Of a stretch of DNA of 64,000 nt, positions 44,701 through 54,540 are shown in pieces. Within the stretch, counting starts at the first letter, position 1, and each line of letters begins with the position of its first letter. The notes beneath the pieces were generated by a model. It did no database searches. It was not told where the DNA came from and worked only from the letters and a program-made list of their open reading frames with translations. The translations under genes were made by a program, and so were the position numbers. The DNA is from Bactericera cockerelli (taxonomy: Eukaryota > Arthropoda > Insecta > Hemiptera > Triozidae): contig CM044961.1 of assembly GCA_024516035.1 (NCBI GenBank), positions 32,473,051 to 32,537,050 of the forward strand, written 5' to 3'.

Positions 44701-45470
44701 ATTCCATTCCACTAACAATGTTTCAAAAATACTAATTAACAATGTCAATAGATACCAGAGAAAATATAATTATATAAAATAAAACATAATATAATTAATA
44801 ATAATTCAATATTTATTTGTTGAGAGAAGAGAAACTTTTCTTATCTCTGGGATAATCTTAGGATTATTCAATGAATTGTGTTAAAACATTTCCCGAAAAG
44901 TACACTAGAACTTCATGGGGGAAAAAACAAATACATTTTGATGTATAAATATGTATTTGTAAATGATAAAGAATAATGATGATTCATATTATTATTACAC
45001 TCTTCGAAGTTACAATCTCTCCTTCTTGATTCAACAACTAACGGCAAGGCATATGAATGACACCATGACCTACATCCAGACACACAAAGAATTGCACAAA
45101 GGGGAGGATTGCACAATCCATATTAGTCAATCAACAATGAAAATACAACAGACGCAGACGCCTTTATTCCAGAACAGATCATTCAAAAGAGCGGTTCAAA
45201 AAAGGCTCCTTTGAATGAAAACGAAAGAATAATAAAAACAAGAGAACCGAATTGAAGAATAAGAAAAGAAAACAACACATTAGAAAAAGAAGTTTAAAAA
45301 AATGTTTCAACAAATAGGTCAAAGAACTGCAACACACAACAAAACTTTAACAAATTCGTTTCTTTGTTGCCCAACATTTTTTTTTTTGAATTCCCAACGG
45401 ACTCATGGTAGTCAATCAATTGTTGGAGATCAATCAATCATCAACTCATCCCTGGCAGCACTCCGATCAA

Positions 45471-45923
45471 TCACATGATGAATTCATTACGTTCGTTCAG
45501 TAGTATTTCAACAAGGTCTAGAAATTCATCACTATTCATATTCAGTAGGAGAGTTTTAATAAAGTTTCCGAGTATGTGTAACACGGAGGGAACAGCCCCT
45601 GGGGCGAATATCAAAATAGGTTTTAGTCTGTGGGAAAAAAATCTTATATTCATCTGTCTTTTTATTTTCAGTATAATAGGTATCCTAAGTTTGGTAGGTA
45701 TAATAGGTTTGGTAGGTATCCTACATTTCGTTGGTATCCTAGGTTTTGTAGGTATCCTAGGTTTTGTAGATGTCCTAGGTTTGGTAAGTATCCTAGGTTT
45801 GGTAGGTATACTAAGTTTGGTAGGTATACTAAGTTTGGTAGGTATCCTAGATTTGATGGAAACTATTCGTATATAATCCATATAATCCCTTATAATCCTT
45901 ACACAACCGCGAGGTAGAAGCAA
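45471..45923 (-). other. Open frame through an 18-bp minisatellite, nature unknown
   Basis: A 150-codon minus-strand frame whose middle is a repeated Ile-Pro-Thr-Lys-(Pro/Leu)-Arg hexapeptide made by an 18-bp tandem repeat. The last 60 residues (HRLKPILIFAPGAVPSVLHI and onward) are not simple sequence and distantly recall the tail after the endonuclease in RLE-type LINEs. Because 18 is divisible by three, the plus strand is open too. I do not recognise a protein; a LINE remnant expanded by a minisatellite is possible. Confidence 0.3.
45668..45855 (+). repeat. 18-bp minisatellite, about ten copies
   Basis: The unit GGTAGGTATCCTAGGTTT shows point changes between copies (CTAAGT, ATAATA, ATACTA). 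It is open in several frames on both strands. Confidence 0.87.
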
Positions 45924-46169
45924 TGTTTTACCTTTGAAATATATTAAAATCCCAGGTCCAAACTTGGCCTTTTAGTGGGACAAAGTGAGGATCTTATTTG
46001 TGAATGAAAATGACAGCTAAACACCATCTATCGATTTAATGTTTGAACTTTGTTTTGAATTTCATTTGACACCATCCATCGATTTCATAGTGCGAACTTT
46101 GTTGTAAATTTCATCTTTCATCACCAAGAAAAAGTTGCGTCCCATTTTTATTTTATTTTTTTCATTTTT

Positions 46170-46888
46170 TATTATTATTATTATTTTTTTTTTTTTCTTT
46201 TTTTTCCTTCTCCGTCCTCAATATCTCACACTCGCTCAAATCTCGCTTTATCTTGGAAGAAGGAACTTCTTTTTTTCTCCTGCTTTCTCCCTTCAAAGTT
46301 TTTATTCCTTTAATTTTTTGATCCTGTGCCAGAGAGAGGAGAATTTATCGTCTAGAGATACACAAGACAAGTTCGGAGTATTCCGGCAAGAGAGCTCACT
46401 CGAGGGATCAGAGTACTTTTTGTACAGAGTGGGAGAGAATTGTCATACCAGTCTAAGACTTTTTTTTCCTTTTAGGCGCTTTAACTCTGCTGGAGCAGGT
46501 CGTTCGCGCCGATAACCTGTTTCTAAATCATGGTATACATTTCTAGTTTTTTTCAGATATTTCATAGGAGAATCAACGCTTTCATTGTCATCTAATAGTG
46601 CTGGAGAAACAGGTAATGAAGATCTAATATTGGACTTTAGGGGACATGATAAGATGTGAGGAACAGTGAGTATCTCACCACAAGTACAAGAAGGAGGGGG
46701 AGTTTTCTTGAATAGGAAAGCGTGGGTGGCGCGTATATGGCCAATCCTCATAAGCGAAAGCACAACCTCCTCATACCTGTTGTTCCTATCAGAGGTAGAC
46801 CACTTTTCTATAGAGGGTTTGATTCTTTTTAGCTTATTTATTGAGTTGGGAGTTTCATTCCATTGGTTTTGCCAGGCTTCTCTCACCT
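46170..46888 (-). pseudogene. 5'-truncated LINE C-terminus with 3' UTR and poly(A)
   Basis: Minus-strand frame reading REAWQNQWNE through NKLKRIKPSIEKW, LMRIGHIRATHAFLF and PPSCTCGEILTVPHILSCP to a stop at 46443. This resembles the end of the RNase-H-like region and the terminal Cys/His knuckle of Jockey- or I-like LINEs (C67, C69, H77, C81). A stop codon directly precedes the match at 46888, marking the 5' truncation. About 240 bases of 3' UTR end in an A-rich tail, seen as TTATTATTATTT and T runs at 46170-46206. Confidence 0.8.
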
Positions 46889-46930
46889 AACACTTTTAGC
46901 ATTAAGAAAAATATACTGAACGACGTTATG

Positions 46931-47288
46931 CGATCATCATCATAGGGTGGCGTCATCGTGAACCATGGTAGTCAGACAGTGGAGGAATGACTCAGCACTT
47001 CTACCACTGTCTTTACAAGGAGGCTAATAATTGACAAGGGCCCCCAGAACCAAGCCAATACTGGTCTACTCCCTGTTTATAGTCCCCCAGCCAGACTGCT
47101 GGTCTACTACCTGTTTATAGTCCCTTAGCCAGACTGCTGGTCTAATCCCTATTTATAGTCCCCCAGCCAGACTGCTAGTCTACTCCCTGTTTCTAGTCCC
47201 CCAGCCAGACTTCTGGTCTACTCCCTGTTTATAGTCCCCAGCCAGACCGCTGGTCTACTCCCTCTTTATAGTCCCCCAGCCAGATGAT
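46931..47288 (+). mobile_element. Family M element with about six tail repeats
   Basis: The same body as at 31722, followed by about six 38-bp units (TGGTCTACTCCCTGTTTATA with AGTCCCCCAGCCAGACTG). Confidence 0.85.
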
Positions 47289-47319
47289 GCAACACTATAA
47301 TGCATTTTTTTACGTTTCT

Positions 47320-47480
47320 TAACATCTAAGGCCCGAATTATGAAACAGTACAAGAGTCACCTAAAGTTCTTTATAGCCATCTAACTCTCTTTTCATGGAA
47401 AGACACTCATCTAGAAAAAAACTTTGAAGGTCAAGTAACATCCTGGAAGTGAAACAAGTTCTGTCAATCATTCTGATGAG
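47320..47480. mobile_element. Family P MITE, one end
   Basis: ATCTAAGGCCCGAATTATGA and AACAGTACAAGAGTCACC match a terminus. No clear second end nearby; TTTATAATTTGGGCCAGAC at 48619 could be it. Confidence 0.45.
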
Positions 47481-47748
47481 CGCTCAACCGCTGGGCTGTT
47501 GTTTTTTCAGAAGTTCAATTAAAGATTCCAGATGACTAACCAGTGAACTCGGATGAAAAATGAATATCCATAACTTACGCTAAACCAGTGGTGTCCAGTT
47601 TGAGACCCATGTACAATTGTACCTACCAGTAGTTGCAGTTTGCAGTCCACTTATTAGAATTATGAAATCGCAATGTTTGATTTATTCTTCTTTTATAACT
47701 CAGAAAATAAACTGTCAATAATTTTTAGCATTGATTTGTTTAATTAAA

Positions 47749-47905
47749 ATAAATGGGAAGTGCTATGTCACTTCTCGCCCATCAGAGGGGAGGCATACTA
47801 CGGGATGGGCAGACTACAACACAGACCACACGCGCCTACAGTTGCTCCTTTTTCATGGCTACGAAACAAGATCGACTGTGAAACACTCATCTTTAAAAAT
47901 ATATA
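47749..47905 (+). mobile_element. Family K repeat
   Basis: AAATGGGAAGTGCTATGTCA to TGTGAAACACTCATCTTTA. Confidence 0.8.
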
Positions 47906-48284
47906 AAAAAATCTTATGAATCTTCAAATGACTTGAACAAGAATAGTAAAAAGTAGTTACTCTTTAAAAATTTTGTGAAAGAAATCAAGGACATCTACAA
48001 ACAAGATAGGACGAATAAAGAGAACAGTGACATTCATAATCTTCAAGGCTGGAAAGTGGAGAAATAGACTTCAGTTTTGAACCACAGATCCACACACTGA
48101 TGAATAATGTAAAATGGTATAACTGCACTCAAAGACAATACAATATCTGAAGAAATCAAACACCTCAAAAGAGTTGTGAAGAAATCACTATACAAAGAAA
48201 GAGACCTAAAATTGCCTTAGAAAAAAAATCTTCATATTTTGTTTTGTTGCTTTTAATGCCAAATTATGAAATAAGATTACGAAA

Positions 48285-48502
48285 AAGATAATAATAATAA
48301 TAATATTATCGCCTTATTTATACTGCCCGATTAAGACTATTAGGTCCCATTATTCCAGCAGTAAGCCCAAGACGTATTATTATGTGGTAGAAATCCCAAA
48401 TGGAAGGATAAACTGTCATGTTCCAGCTGGATTTCGAACCCGCGACCTCTGGAATCTCTGGATTTACAGAGTGAAGCCTTTACCACTGAGCTACTAGGAC
48501 AG
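48285..48502 (-). mobile_element. SINE family C, full length
   Basis: (AAT)n tail, TTATACTGCCCGATTAAGAC body and TCGAACCCGCGACCTCTGG head in order. Confidence 0.87.
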
Positions 48503-49067
48503 ACTTAAACAAGCATTGGGTAAAACCATCACTCTAGTCGGAGTTTGAAGCAATCATAACACACCATATCTTCTATAGGGGATGTCTTTCCTTACTCATA
48601 CCCTAGTTATACATCCTATTTTATAATTTGGGCCAGACAATTACACCCCATTTTAGGAACTACTGCCAGGTAATAGATGACAGAGCGGCCACAGCTTTCA
48701 AACAGAGCTATTAATATTATCATCTCATCTCTTCTGGTTGGGCTTCAACCAATTAAAAAATCTATTAATCCTTCAAATCTCTGCGTTCCGAAAAGAGAGG
48801 TCCCGATAGTTTCAAACGTCAAAGGGTGATGAGAATGGTCGAACAAGTTATCATGTGGGAATGCCACAGTAAGTTGGAACAATTATTTTGGACCTCAAGG
48901 CTCTCATTTAGTTACAGAAGTAGCTGAATTTGAAGCAGATATTTATTATTCCAGTACTTTTTGGGATTATTATTTGAGATAAAAGGTCAGATATGCTCTT
49001 GCTACCTTTAAAATAGAGTTGGGTTTTTAAAACTTAGGACCAAATTATAATGTATGATAAAAACAAA

Positions 49068-49089
49068 AGTAGAACGTTAACGTTCTACT
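49068..49089. repeat. Perfect 22-bp palindrome
   Basis: AGTAGAACGTT followed by its complement. The half-site TAGAACGTTC recurs at 49094-49103. Confidence 0.85.
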
Positions 49090-49269
49090 ATGGGTAGAAC
49101 GTTCTTAGAATCGGACTATAGTTCACAGTATGGAAAGACCGATTTGGTGGACAGTCTGCCCTTTACTATATTTTTCTTTTCTTCAAAAACTAGCGATTGT
49201 GCTTAAAATTATGTTATCAGCACTTTCGACCGTAATTCACAAGACTTAAATGCAAAACGCAATAACAGG

Positions 49270-49650
49270 TGCACTGGTAGTCAAATGGTTGACGCGCTAG
49301 TCCTTTAATGCAGGTAGCGTAGGGATCCGTTGTTTCAAATCCCACCCAGTGCATGAATTTTTCCTTATTAATTTGAGTTTTTGACCACATAGAAATAAAA
49401 CTTTGAGGGCTAGGTGGTAGAGATTGCCATAGGCAATAACCCCGCCCTTTAGTTAGTACTTACGTTTCTATATATTTTTCTATTCTTTTTCATTTACATT
49501 GTTTCCATTTTTTTCATTGTTAAAATAATTATTAAATTTGTACTGTACATAATATGTACATTTATATCTAATAAAGTGTTGAAATATAATAATAGAAAAT
49601 GCTTTGAGCATTGCCCTTGCCTGGTGGTTACTTTCCAAGAGTATTATTTT
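49270..49650 (+). mobile_element. SINE family B split by a family N element
   Basis: Head TGCACTGGTAGTCAAATGG through GGCTAGGTGGTAG (49420), interrupted by 49421-49595, then resuming AAAATGCTTTGAGCATTGCC to the end. The join is exact against other family B copies. Confidence 0.87.
49421..49595 (+). mobile_element. Family N 3'-UTR element nested in a SINE
   Basis: Begins AGATTGCCATAGGCAATAAC with the hairpin TTGCC-ATA-GGCAA, then CCCGCCCTTTAGTTAG and a T/A-rich body. It ends TAATAAAGTGTTGAAATATA and ATAATAG. Its position inside family B fixes both ends. Confidence 0.8.
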
Positions 49651-50142
49651 TTATATTTATTTCTCAACAGTGGAAACCACCATTGAAATAAAACAATGAC
49701 ATATCTGTCTGACTAATAAATGGATAAGTCTTTAAAATCTACTGCGAGTTCTGCAAGTTAGAGCAATGACTGTAAAACTTGTCTTGGATGTCTTGCACAA
49801 TCAGAACATGGCAGCCATATTCAGAGAACACAGAATTAGAGTTGTCTGTAGTTTTGGTGAGGTGGTGTGTCAGGATTACAACATGGATACTGCTGTAGGC
49901 TCCAGTGGTGTGGATTGAGTTAGTTTCATTGATAGGTATATTCATAATATGAGACTAGGATTCATTGTCATCTGGACTAATTCGTAGTCACAAGATTAAA
50001 AGCTTGACTTGTCTATATCATAGACTTTAAAAGATTTAGAGAGCAGTCTAAGACTAGTTTCGTCCTCATTTGGATTCAAAACAAGTTGAATTTATTCACT
50101 GATGGGACTTGGATGATTGGATGTCAGTGACTCCTTTTGAAG

Positions 50143-50208
50143 CAATCTTTTACAGCCTTCTTTATTTCGTAGTCATGAAACAGGAGCTACTGTAGACGCT
50201 TGTGGTCT
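50143..50208 (-). mobile_element. Family K fragment
   Basis: TTTCGTAGTCATGAAACAGG and AGCTACTGTAGACGCTTGTG, reversed. Confidence 0.72.
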
Positions 50209-50596
50209 TTCTTTTTCGTTTTTTTCTCTTACACCGTTAAATGAGACTTTGTTTAGGATTAGAATGTAAGAGACTAGTGTTATTCTTGCATTATAAACAG
50301 AGTATTGTATTGTTTTTACCTTCAGTATTATTTTGTATTTCTTGCAAGCATTTTAGAACATATGACATTCTTTTCTTAAGATATCATACCTTAACTTAGT
50401 GCGTCTGACTTTTTGATATATTCATCTCTTTATTTCTGGGCAGAGCTTGCCTTACGAGTGCTTTCAGTATCCTTATAAATATCAACATTTTATTAGCTCT
50501 TTCTAATAAAATAATAGATTTATCTATGATATTAATTTCCTTCTTAATATTATTTATTATCGTTTTCCTCCAATACCCTGTTTTTTAATACAGCGG

Positions 50597-51085
50597 TTTT
50601 CTTGCGAACAGCATAATATTTTCAACTGTCTTTCTCTATTTAATTTTCATTAATGTCAGTATGCATTTTCCTTTTAATACTGCAATATTCTTACCAATAA
50701 TTGTTTAATCAAATTATTTCCAATACGTTCTAATCCATTAATTTTTTAATACTTCTATTTCAACTCTACTGAATAAGGCTTCAGCTTCGCCACTGTTTTC
50801 TTGCGAACAGCATTAAATTTTCATCACTGTCAGTATGCATTTTCTTTTTAATACTGCAATATTTTTATCAATAATTATTTCATTAAATGTGAAAACTTAA
50901 TAAATTCCTTGATGTAAATAAAATGTGAAAACTTAATAATAAAAATAAATAAATTCATGTACATGTATATGGTCACTCATAAGTACTGAAATCTTTCATC
51001 AAATTATTTCCAATACGTTCTAATCCATTGACTTTTCAATACTTCTATCTAAACTCTACTGGATAAGGCTTCAGCTTCGCCACTG
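50597..51085 (+). repeat. Tandem duplication of about 200 bp with an insertion in one copy
   Basis: TTTTCTTGCGAACAGCAT, GTCAGTATGCATTTTC, CAAATTATTTCCAATACGTT and GGCTTCAGCTTCGCCACTG occur in both copies. Copy 2 carries 50884-50993 flanked by TTTCAT. Confidence 0.82.
50884..50993. mobile_element. 110-bp insertion with TTTCAT flanks
   Basis: Starts TAAATGTGAAAACTTAATAA and contains a second TAAAATGTGAAAACTTAAT. TTTCAT stands on both sides (50878-50883, 50994-50999). The paralogous site in copy 1 is empty. Confidence 0.6.
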
Positions 51086-51149
51086 ATGTCAGTGAGGTGT
51101 GCGAAGGCTTTTCTACTTGCGCCTATGTTTTGTGTTTTGTTGTTCTTGC

Positions 51150-51485
51150 TCGGGGTCTCTCCCTCTCTCTCTTTCTCTCGCTTGTTCCATCTCTTCTTCT
51201 CTCTCACTCCGCGCTCTGTTATTATAAACTCATTAGTGTGCGAGCATGGTGGAGCACGGCTTGGTTCAATTCATCTCTCTCTTTTGCTTCTCTCTCTTTC
51301 TCTCTTGGTATTTTCTCTTCTCTCACTTCTGTTTTTATCTACAAACTTATACATTTCAATTCCTTCTCCTCTCCATCCTTCTTTTACTCTTCCATCTCTC
51401 TCACTCTTCCTCTCCTTCTCATGTATATCCATCTCTCTTTCTCCACCCCTACTCCGTCTCTCTCTGTCCCTATCTCCTATTCCAT
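51150..51485. repeat. Pyrimidine-rich tract
   Basis: CTCTCTCTTTCTCTC and TTCTCC words. The 171- and 147-codon frames overlap it and are not credible genes. Confidence 0.8.
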
Positions 51486-52067
51486 TTTTTCTGCTGAAGC
51501 ATTTAGCATTGATTTTATTTTTCTGCTTGTCATTGACTAAAGCTTTGAGCCAGCAACGAAACCTTCCGTTGGAAGATTTTCCGCTGTTTCATGAATTGTA
51601 ATTCCACGGCTATTCTTTTCGTCATGATCTGTGGTTTTCCTCTGCGTGATGTGTAGTTTTTGTATGCCGATGCTTTTCAGTAGCTGTTAATCCATGGACA
51701 ATAAGAGGAAAAGTTTCTTTTTCTGTTGAGTATTCTCTGGTCACTTGTACCTTTGTTTTGTTAGCTATAACATTTCTCCGTCCAAATATATTATTATCTT
51801 GGTAGAGGTTTTATACGCTGGATTAATATTAGGATTTATATGATATTAGTCTACAACAGTCTTGCATTGATAGGTGAAGCTAAAGTATTCACATTATCTT
51901 CGCGTAGCATTCAAACATACTTGCGACTAAAGAGTCCCTTTATTATAGCAGTTATTTTATTTTCTTCGATGAATAGTCTTGACATATATAAAATTATGAA
52001 TGACCTACCCAAAATAAGGGCTGGAAAAATAATAATTTTGATAATTTTTCAAAAATAAATTAGGCAC

Positions 52068-52157
52068 GAGTAGGTACAGAAATTCATTGAGTGAAATCTA
52101 AATCATTGAATAGGTACAGAAATTCATTGAGTGAAATCTAAACCATTGAATAAAAAC
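52068..52157 (+). repeat. 42-bp direct repeat, two copies
   Basis: TAGGTACAGAAATTCATTGA and GTGAAATCTAAATCATTGAA repeated once. Confidence 0.78.
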
Positions 52158-52316
52158 ACCATTTGGATTACTAGACTAGTGCCTTCAATATTCAACCACT
52201 AATATCACCAACGAATGGGGTACTTAAGATTTAACCTGTTGAAAACTTGACAGAAGTAGTTCTGGTCAAACAATTTACCCGAGAGTACCAATGACTTCGA
52301 CTAACAATTGACCAAG

Positions 52317-52590
52317 CCAGCCTCCGTGGCGTAATGGTTGTGACTACTGCCCGTACTCCAGAGAACCCGAGTTCGATCCCCGGTTGGAGCAGATTTTTCG
52401 AAGAAAATTCTGTTCTCTCCAAACACGTGAGGCTGGCATTTCTGGACCTACCCAGGCTGGGTGAGGTTAATGTGGGTAGCTGGTACGATTGCCAGCAAAT
52501 GGAGGGTAAAACCCCCGTCCTGACCATCTATCTCAATCAGGACGTTAAAACCAAACAGAATCAACTGGTCACAATAAATCTAATTAGGTC
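52317..52590 (+). mobile_element. SINE family D, reference copy
   Basis: Head GCCAGCCTCCGTGGCGTAAT with B-box GAGTTCGATCCCCGGTTGG. The body has ACCCAGGCTGGGTGAGGTTA and GGGTAAAACCCCCGTCCTGA, and it ends CAGGACGTTAAAACC with AATCAACTGGTCACAATAA. Confidence 0.88.
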
Positions 52591-53126
52591 GCAGTGTTCA
52601 TTGTTAGGGTTTCACGGAAAACCCTGCAACCAGATGAGATAATAATAACAATTGAACAACACAATTCTAAAGATATACTAAGTTTTTTCAACTCTTTTTC
52701 AAGCACTTCCAAACGATATAACCTTGGACACTCATATCCTACCCCATGATACTTCAAATTCATTACAGCGAGATATTTAAAAAGCTCTATCAAATTATTA
52801 CATTTGCAACCCTTTCTCATAACCAAAAGACCGGAACAAAACCTCAAAAATAACACTTAAAACATGATACTTCAATCACAACCGAAGATATATTAGAAAA
52901 TTAAAACCTATTAATCATACCCCGAACCCTTTGTTTCAAAATCAGAAGACAACGAGACAGGATACAAAATCCTTTATGTCTTGTTTCAGTGAACATTGCC
53001 ACCAGAAATCTCCTTGCCACTAGAAGCAACCATCGGTTCTAGACATTCATCTATTTCGGACCATCACCAGACTGACAGGCGGACAATTCATCTAAACCTC
53101 TACCGGATGTTATCTTCAAGAATCTG

Positions 53127-53240
53127 ACACAGTATGATCAGTAGTATATCTAATAACTATACAACACAGTATGATCAGTTGTGTATCTAATAGCTATACA
53201 ACACAGTATGATCAGTAGTATATTCAATAGCTATACATCA
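53127..53240 (+). repeat. 37-bp tandem repeat, three copies
   Basis: ACACAGTATGATCAGTAGTA and TATCTAATAACTATACA, with starts spaced 37 bp. Confidence 0.82.
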
Positions 53241-53459
53241 TACATAGTAGGTGTGTGTATATGAATTATCACGAACGAACTCTATGTGCATGTATGTAAC
53301 AATAAATTATCACAGCCTCTTATTCGCTGGAACTTGAATTATAAAAATGACTACTAACTTCTTATTTTCTTTGCGTAGGGTATGACATGTAACTTTGTTC
53401 TTAGTTTCTTGAATTTCTTAATACTCGTAGATAATCTAGCGATATCCATACTGCAGTAA

Positions 53460-53624
53460 TGTTTCTTAAGGTCCGAATTAGGAATGACGCTAAAAGCGGA
53501 GACCATAACTTACTATGTTGTACCACGGTAACTGCCAAACACATAACTGGAGTCAGATACTATGTATAGTTACAGTGTCCACCACAGTATTGTTCATTGA
53601 TTCGGGCCTTAGAAACATTTATAA
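53460..53624. mobile_element. Family P MITE
   Basis: AATGTTTCTTAAGGTCCGAA at the left and CGGGCCTTAGAAACATT at the right form terminal inverted repeats 165 bp apart. Confidence 0.72.
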
Positions 53625-53752
53625 TGTTTTTTTGTACGAATTTGTAATGTTGGCTTCACTTTGACCGTAAGATTTTTATATGTACAATTGTACATGGACC
53701 ATTGTACAGGATTCTTATTAATGTATGACATGTATGTATTAGTTCACATAGT

Positions 53753-53940
53753 GCCGACCTCCGTGGTTCAGTGGTTAAAAGCATCGGCTACTGACGCGAA
53801 GGTTGCAGGTTCAAATCCTGGCCGGGGGCGGAAAACTCTGACCGAGGTTTTCCGTTTCCGGAATGGCATGGGTGTACTGGCTAAAGTACCCTGAAGTAAT
53901 GACAAAACGGTTCCGGGGCCAAATGAGCTTTACCTTTTGA
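53753..53940 (+). mobile_element. SINE family F
   Basis: GCCGACCTCCGTGGTTCAGT to ACGGTTCCGGGGCC. It ends without the triplet tail. Confidence 0.85.
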
Positions 53941-53997
53941 AAAAACCGAACGTAAACAATACTTTCTATAGGTACCTTATAGGTTTAGTATAGTTTA

Positions 53998-54084
53998 GTC
54001 GTGCTTTTATTTAGACTGTCGGCTCGAGACAGAAAGTCCCATTACGCTAACAGTTTAATATAGCACCTCTTTATTTAGATAATC
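53998..54084 (+). mobile_element. Family L repeat, hairpin lost
   Basis: GTGCTTTTATTTAGACTGTC, GAAAGTCCCATTACGC and ATATAGCACCTCTTTATT correspond to 3650-3740, but the second hairpin arm is not kept. Confidence 0.6.
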
Positions 54085-54450
54085 AACAACAACATAGGGT
54101 GGTGTCATCGTGAACGATGGTAGCCAGACAGTGGAGGAATGACTCAGCACTTCTACCACTGACTTTACAAGGAGGCTAATAATTGACAAGGGCCCCCAGA
54201 ACCAAGCCAATGCTGGTCTACTCCCTGTTTATAGTCCCCCAGTCAGACTGCTGGTTTACTCCTTGTTGAGTCAGAACTTCTACCACTGTCTTTACAAGGA
54301 GTCTAATAATTGACAAGGGCCCCCAGAACCAAGCCAATACTGGTCTACTCTCTGTTTGTAGTTCCCCGCCCAGACTGCTGGTCTACTCACTGTTTATAGT
54401 CCCCCAGCCAGACTGTTGGTCTACTCCCTGTTTATAGTCCCCCAGCCAGA
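54085..54450 (+). mobile_element. Family M element with duplicated body
   Basis: Body and 38-bp units, then a second partial body (CTTCTACCACTGTCTTTACA at about 54277) and further units. It ends about 85 bp beyond the pb splice donor, inside the intron. Confidence 0.83.
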
Positions 54451-54529
54451 CTTAGGTAATAGAAAGTAAGAAAATATGAACTAGTGAGAAAAAAAAAGAG
54501 AATGAAAATCAAAATTGGCAACGTACTTT

Positions 54530-54540
54530 CCCTACCTTGC
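54530..54540 (-). promoter_or_regulatory. Splice donor of the pb-type exon
   Basis: On the minus strand the exon ends GCAAG and the intron starts GTAGGG. It follows the hexapeptide by 12 codons, a usual place for the first Hox2 intron. Open frame beyond it (to 54432) turns into hydrophobic AT-rich translation and is read as intron. Confidence 0.8.

Larger units (their letters stand above)
42861..46169. other. Unassigned intervals, 43-46 kb
   Basis: 42861-43734: a possible worn family E copy near 43300-43440. 43799-44101: nothing. 44701-45470: AT-rich, nothing. 45924-46169: ACACCATCTATCGATTTAAT and ACACCATCCATCGATTTCAT (46022, 46070) form a diverged 48-bp direct repeat. Confidence 0.45.
47480..53752. 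other. Unassigned intervals, 47.5-53.8 kb
   Basis: 47480-47748, 47906-48284, 48503-49067, 49651-50142 and 50209-50596: no gene recognised. 51486-52067: nothing. 52591-53126: the 90-codon minus frame at 52584-52856 (GCKCNNLIELFKYLAVMNLK) is unlike simple repeat, but I cannot place it. Confidence 0.4.
1..54535 (-). other. Presumed first intron of the pb-type gene
   Basis: No homeobox-like coding stretch was seen on the minus strand below the donor, and no other host exon. If the gene is intact its next exon lies beyond the left edge, making this intron longer than 54.5 kb. It is filled with transposon debris. This is inference from absence; a small exon could have been missed by eye. Confidence 0.5.

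Noticed and set aside
51086..51601. Secreted or membrane protein gene (171 codons)
   Set aside because: The hydrophobic Ser/Leu content comes from the CT tract, and two frames are open over the same span.
1..54431. Homeobox exon of the pb-type gene in this window
   Set aside because: I looked on the minus strand for a homeodomain helix-3 reading (WFQNRR type) and saw none; no comparable GC-rich stretch exists besides the first exon.
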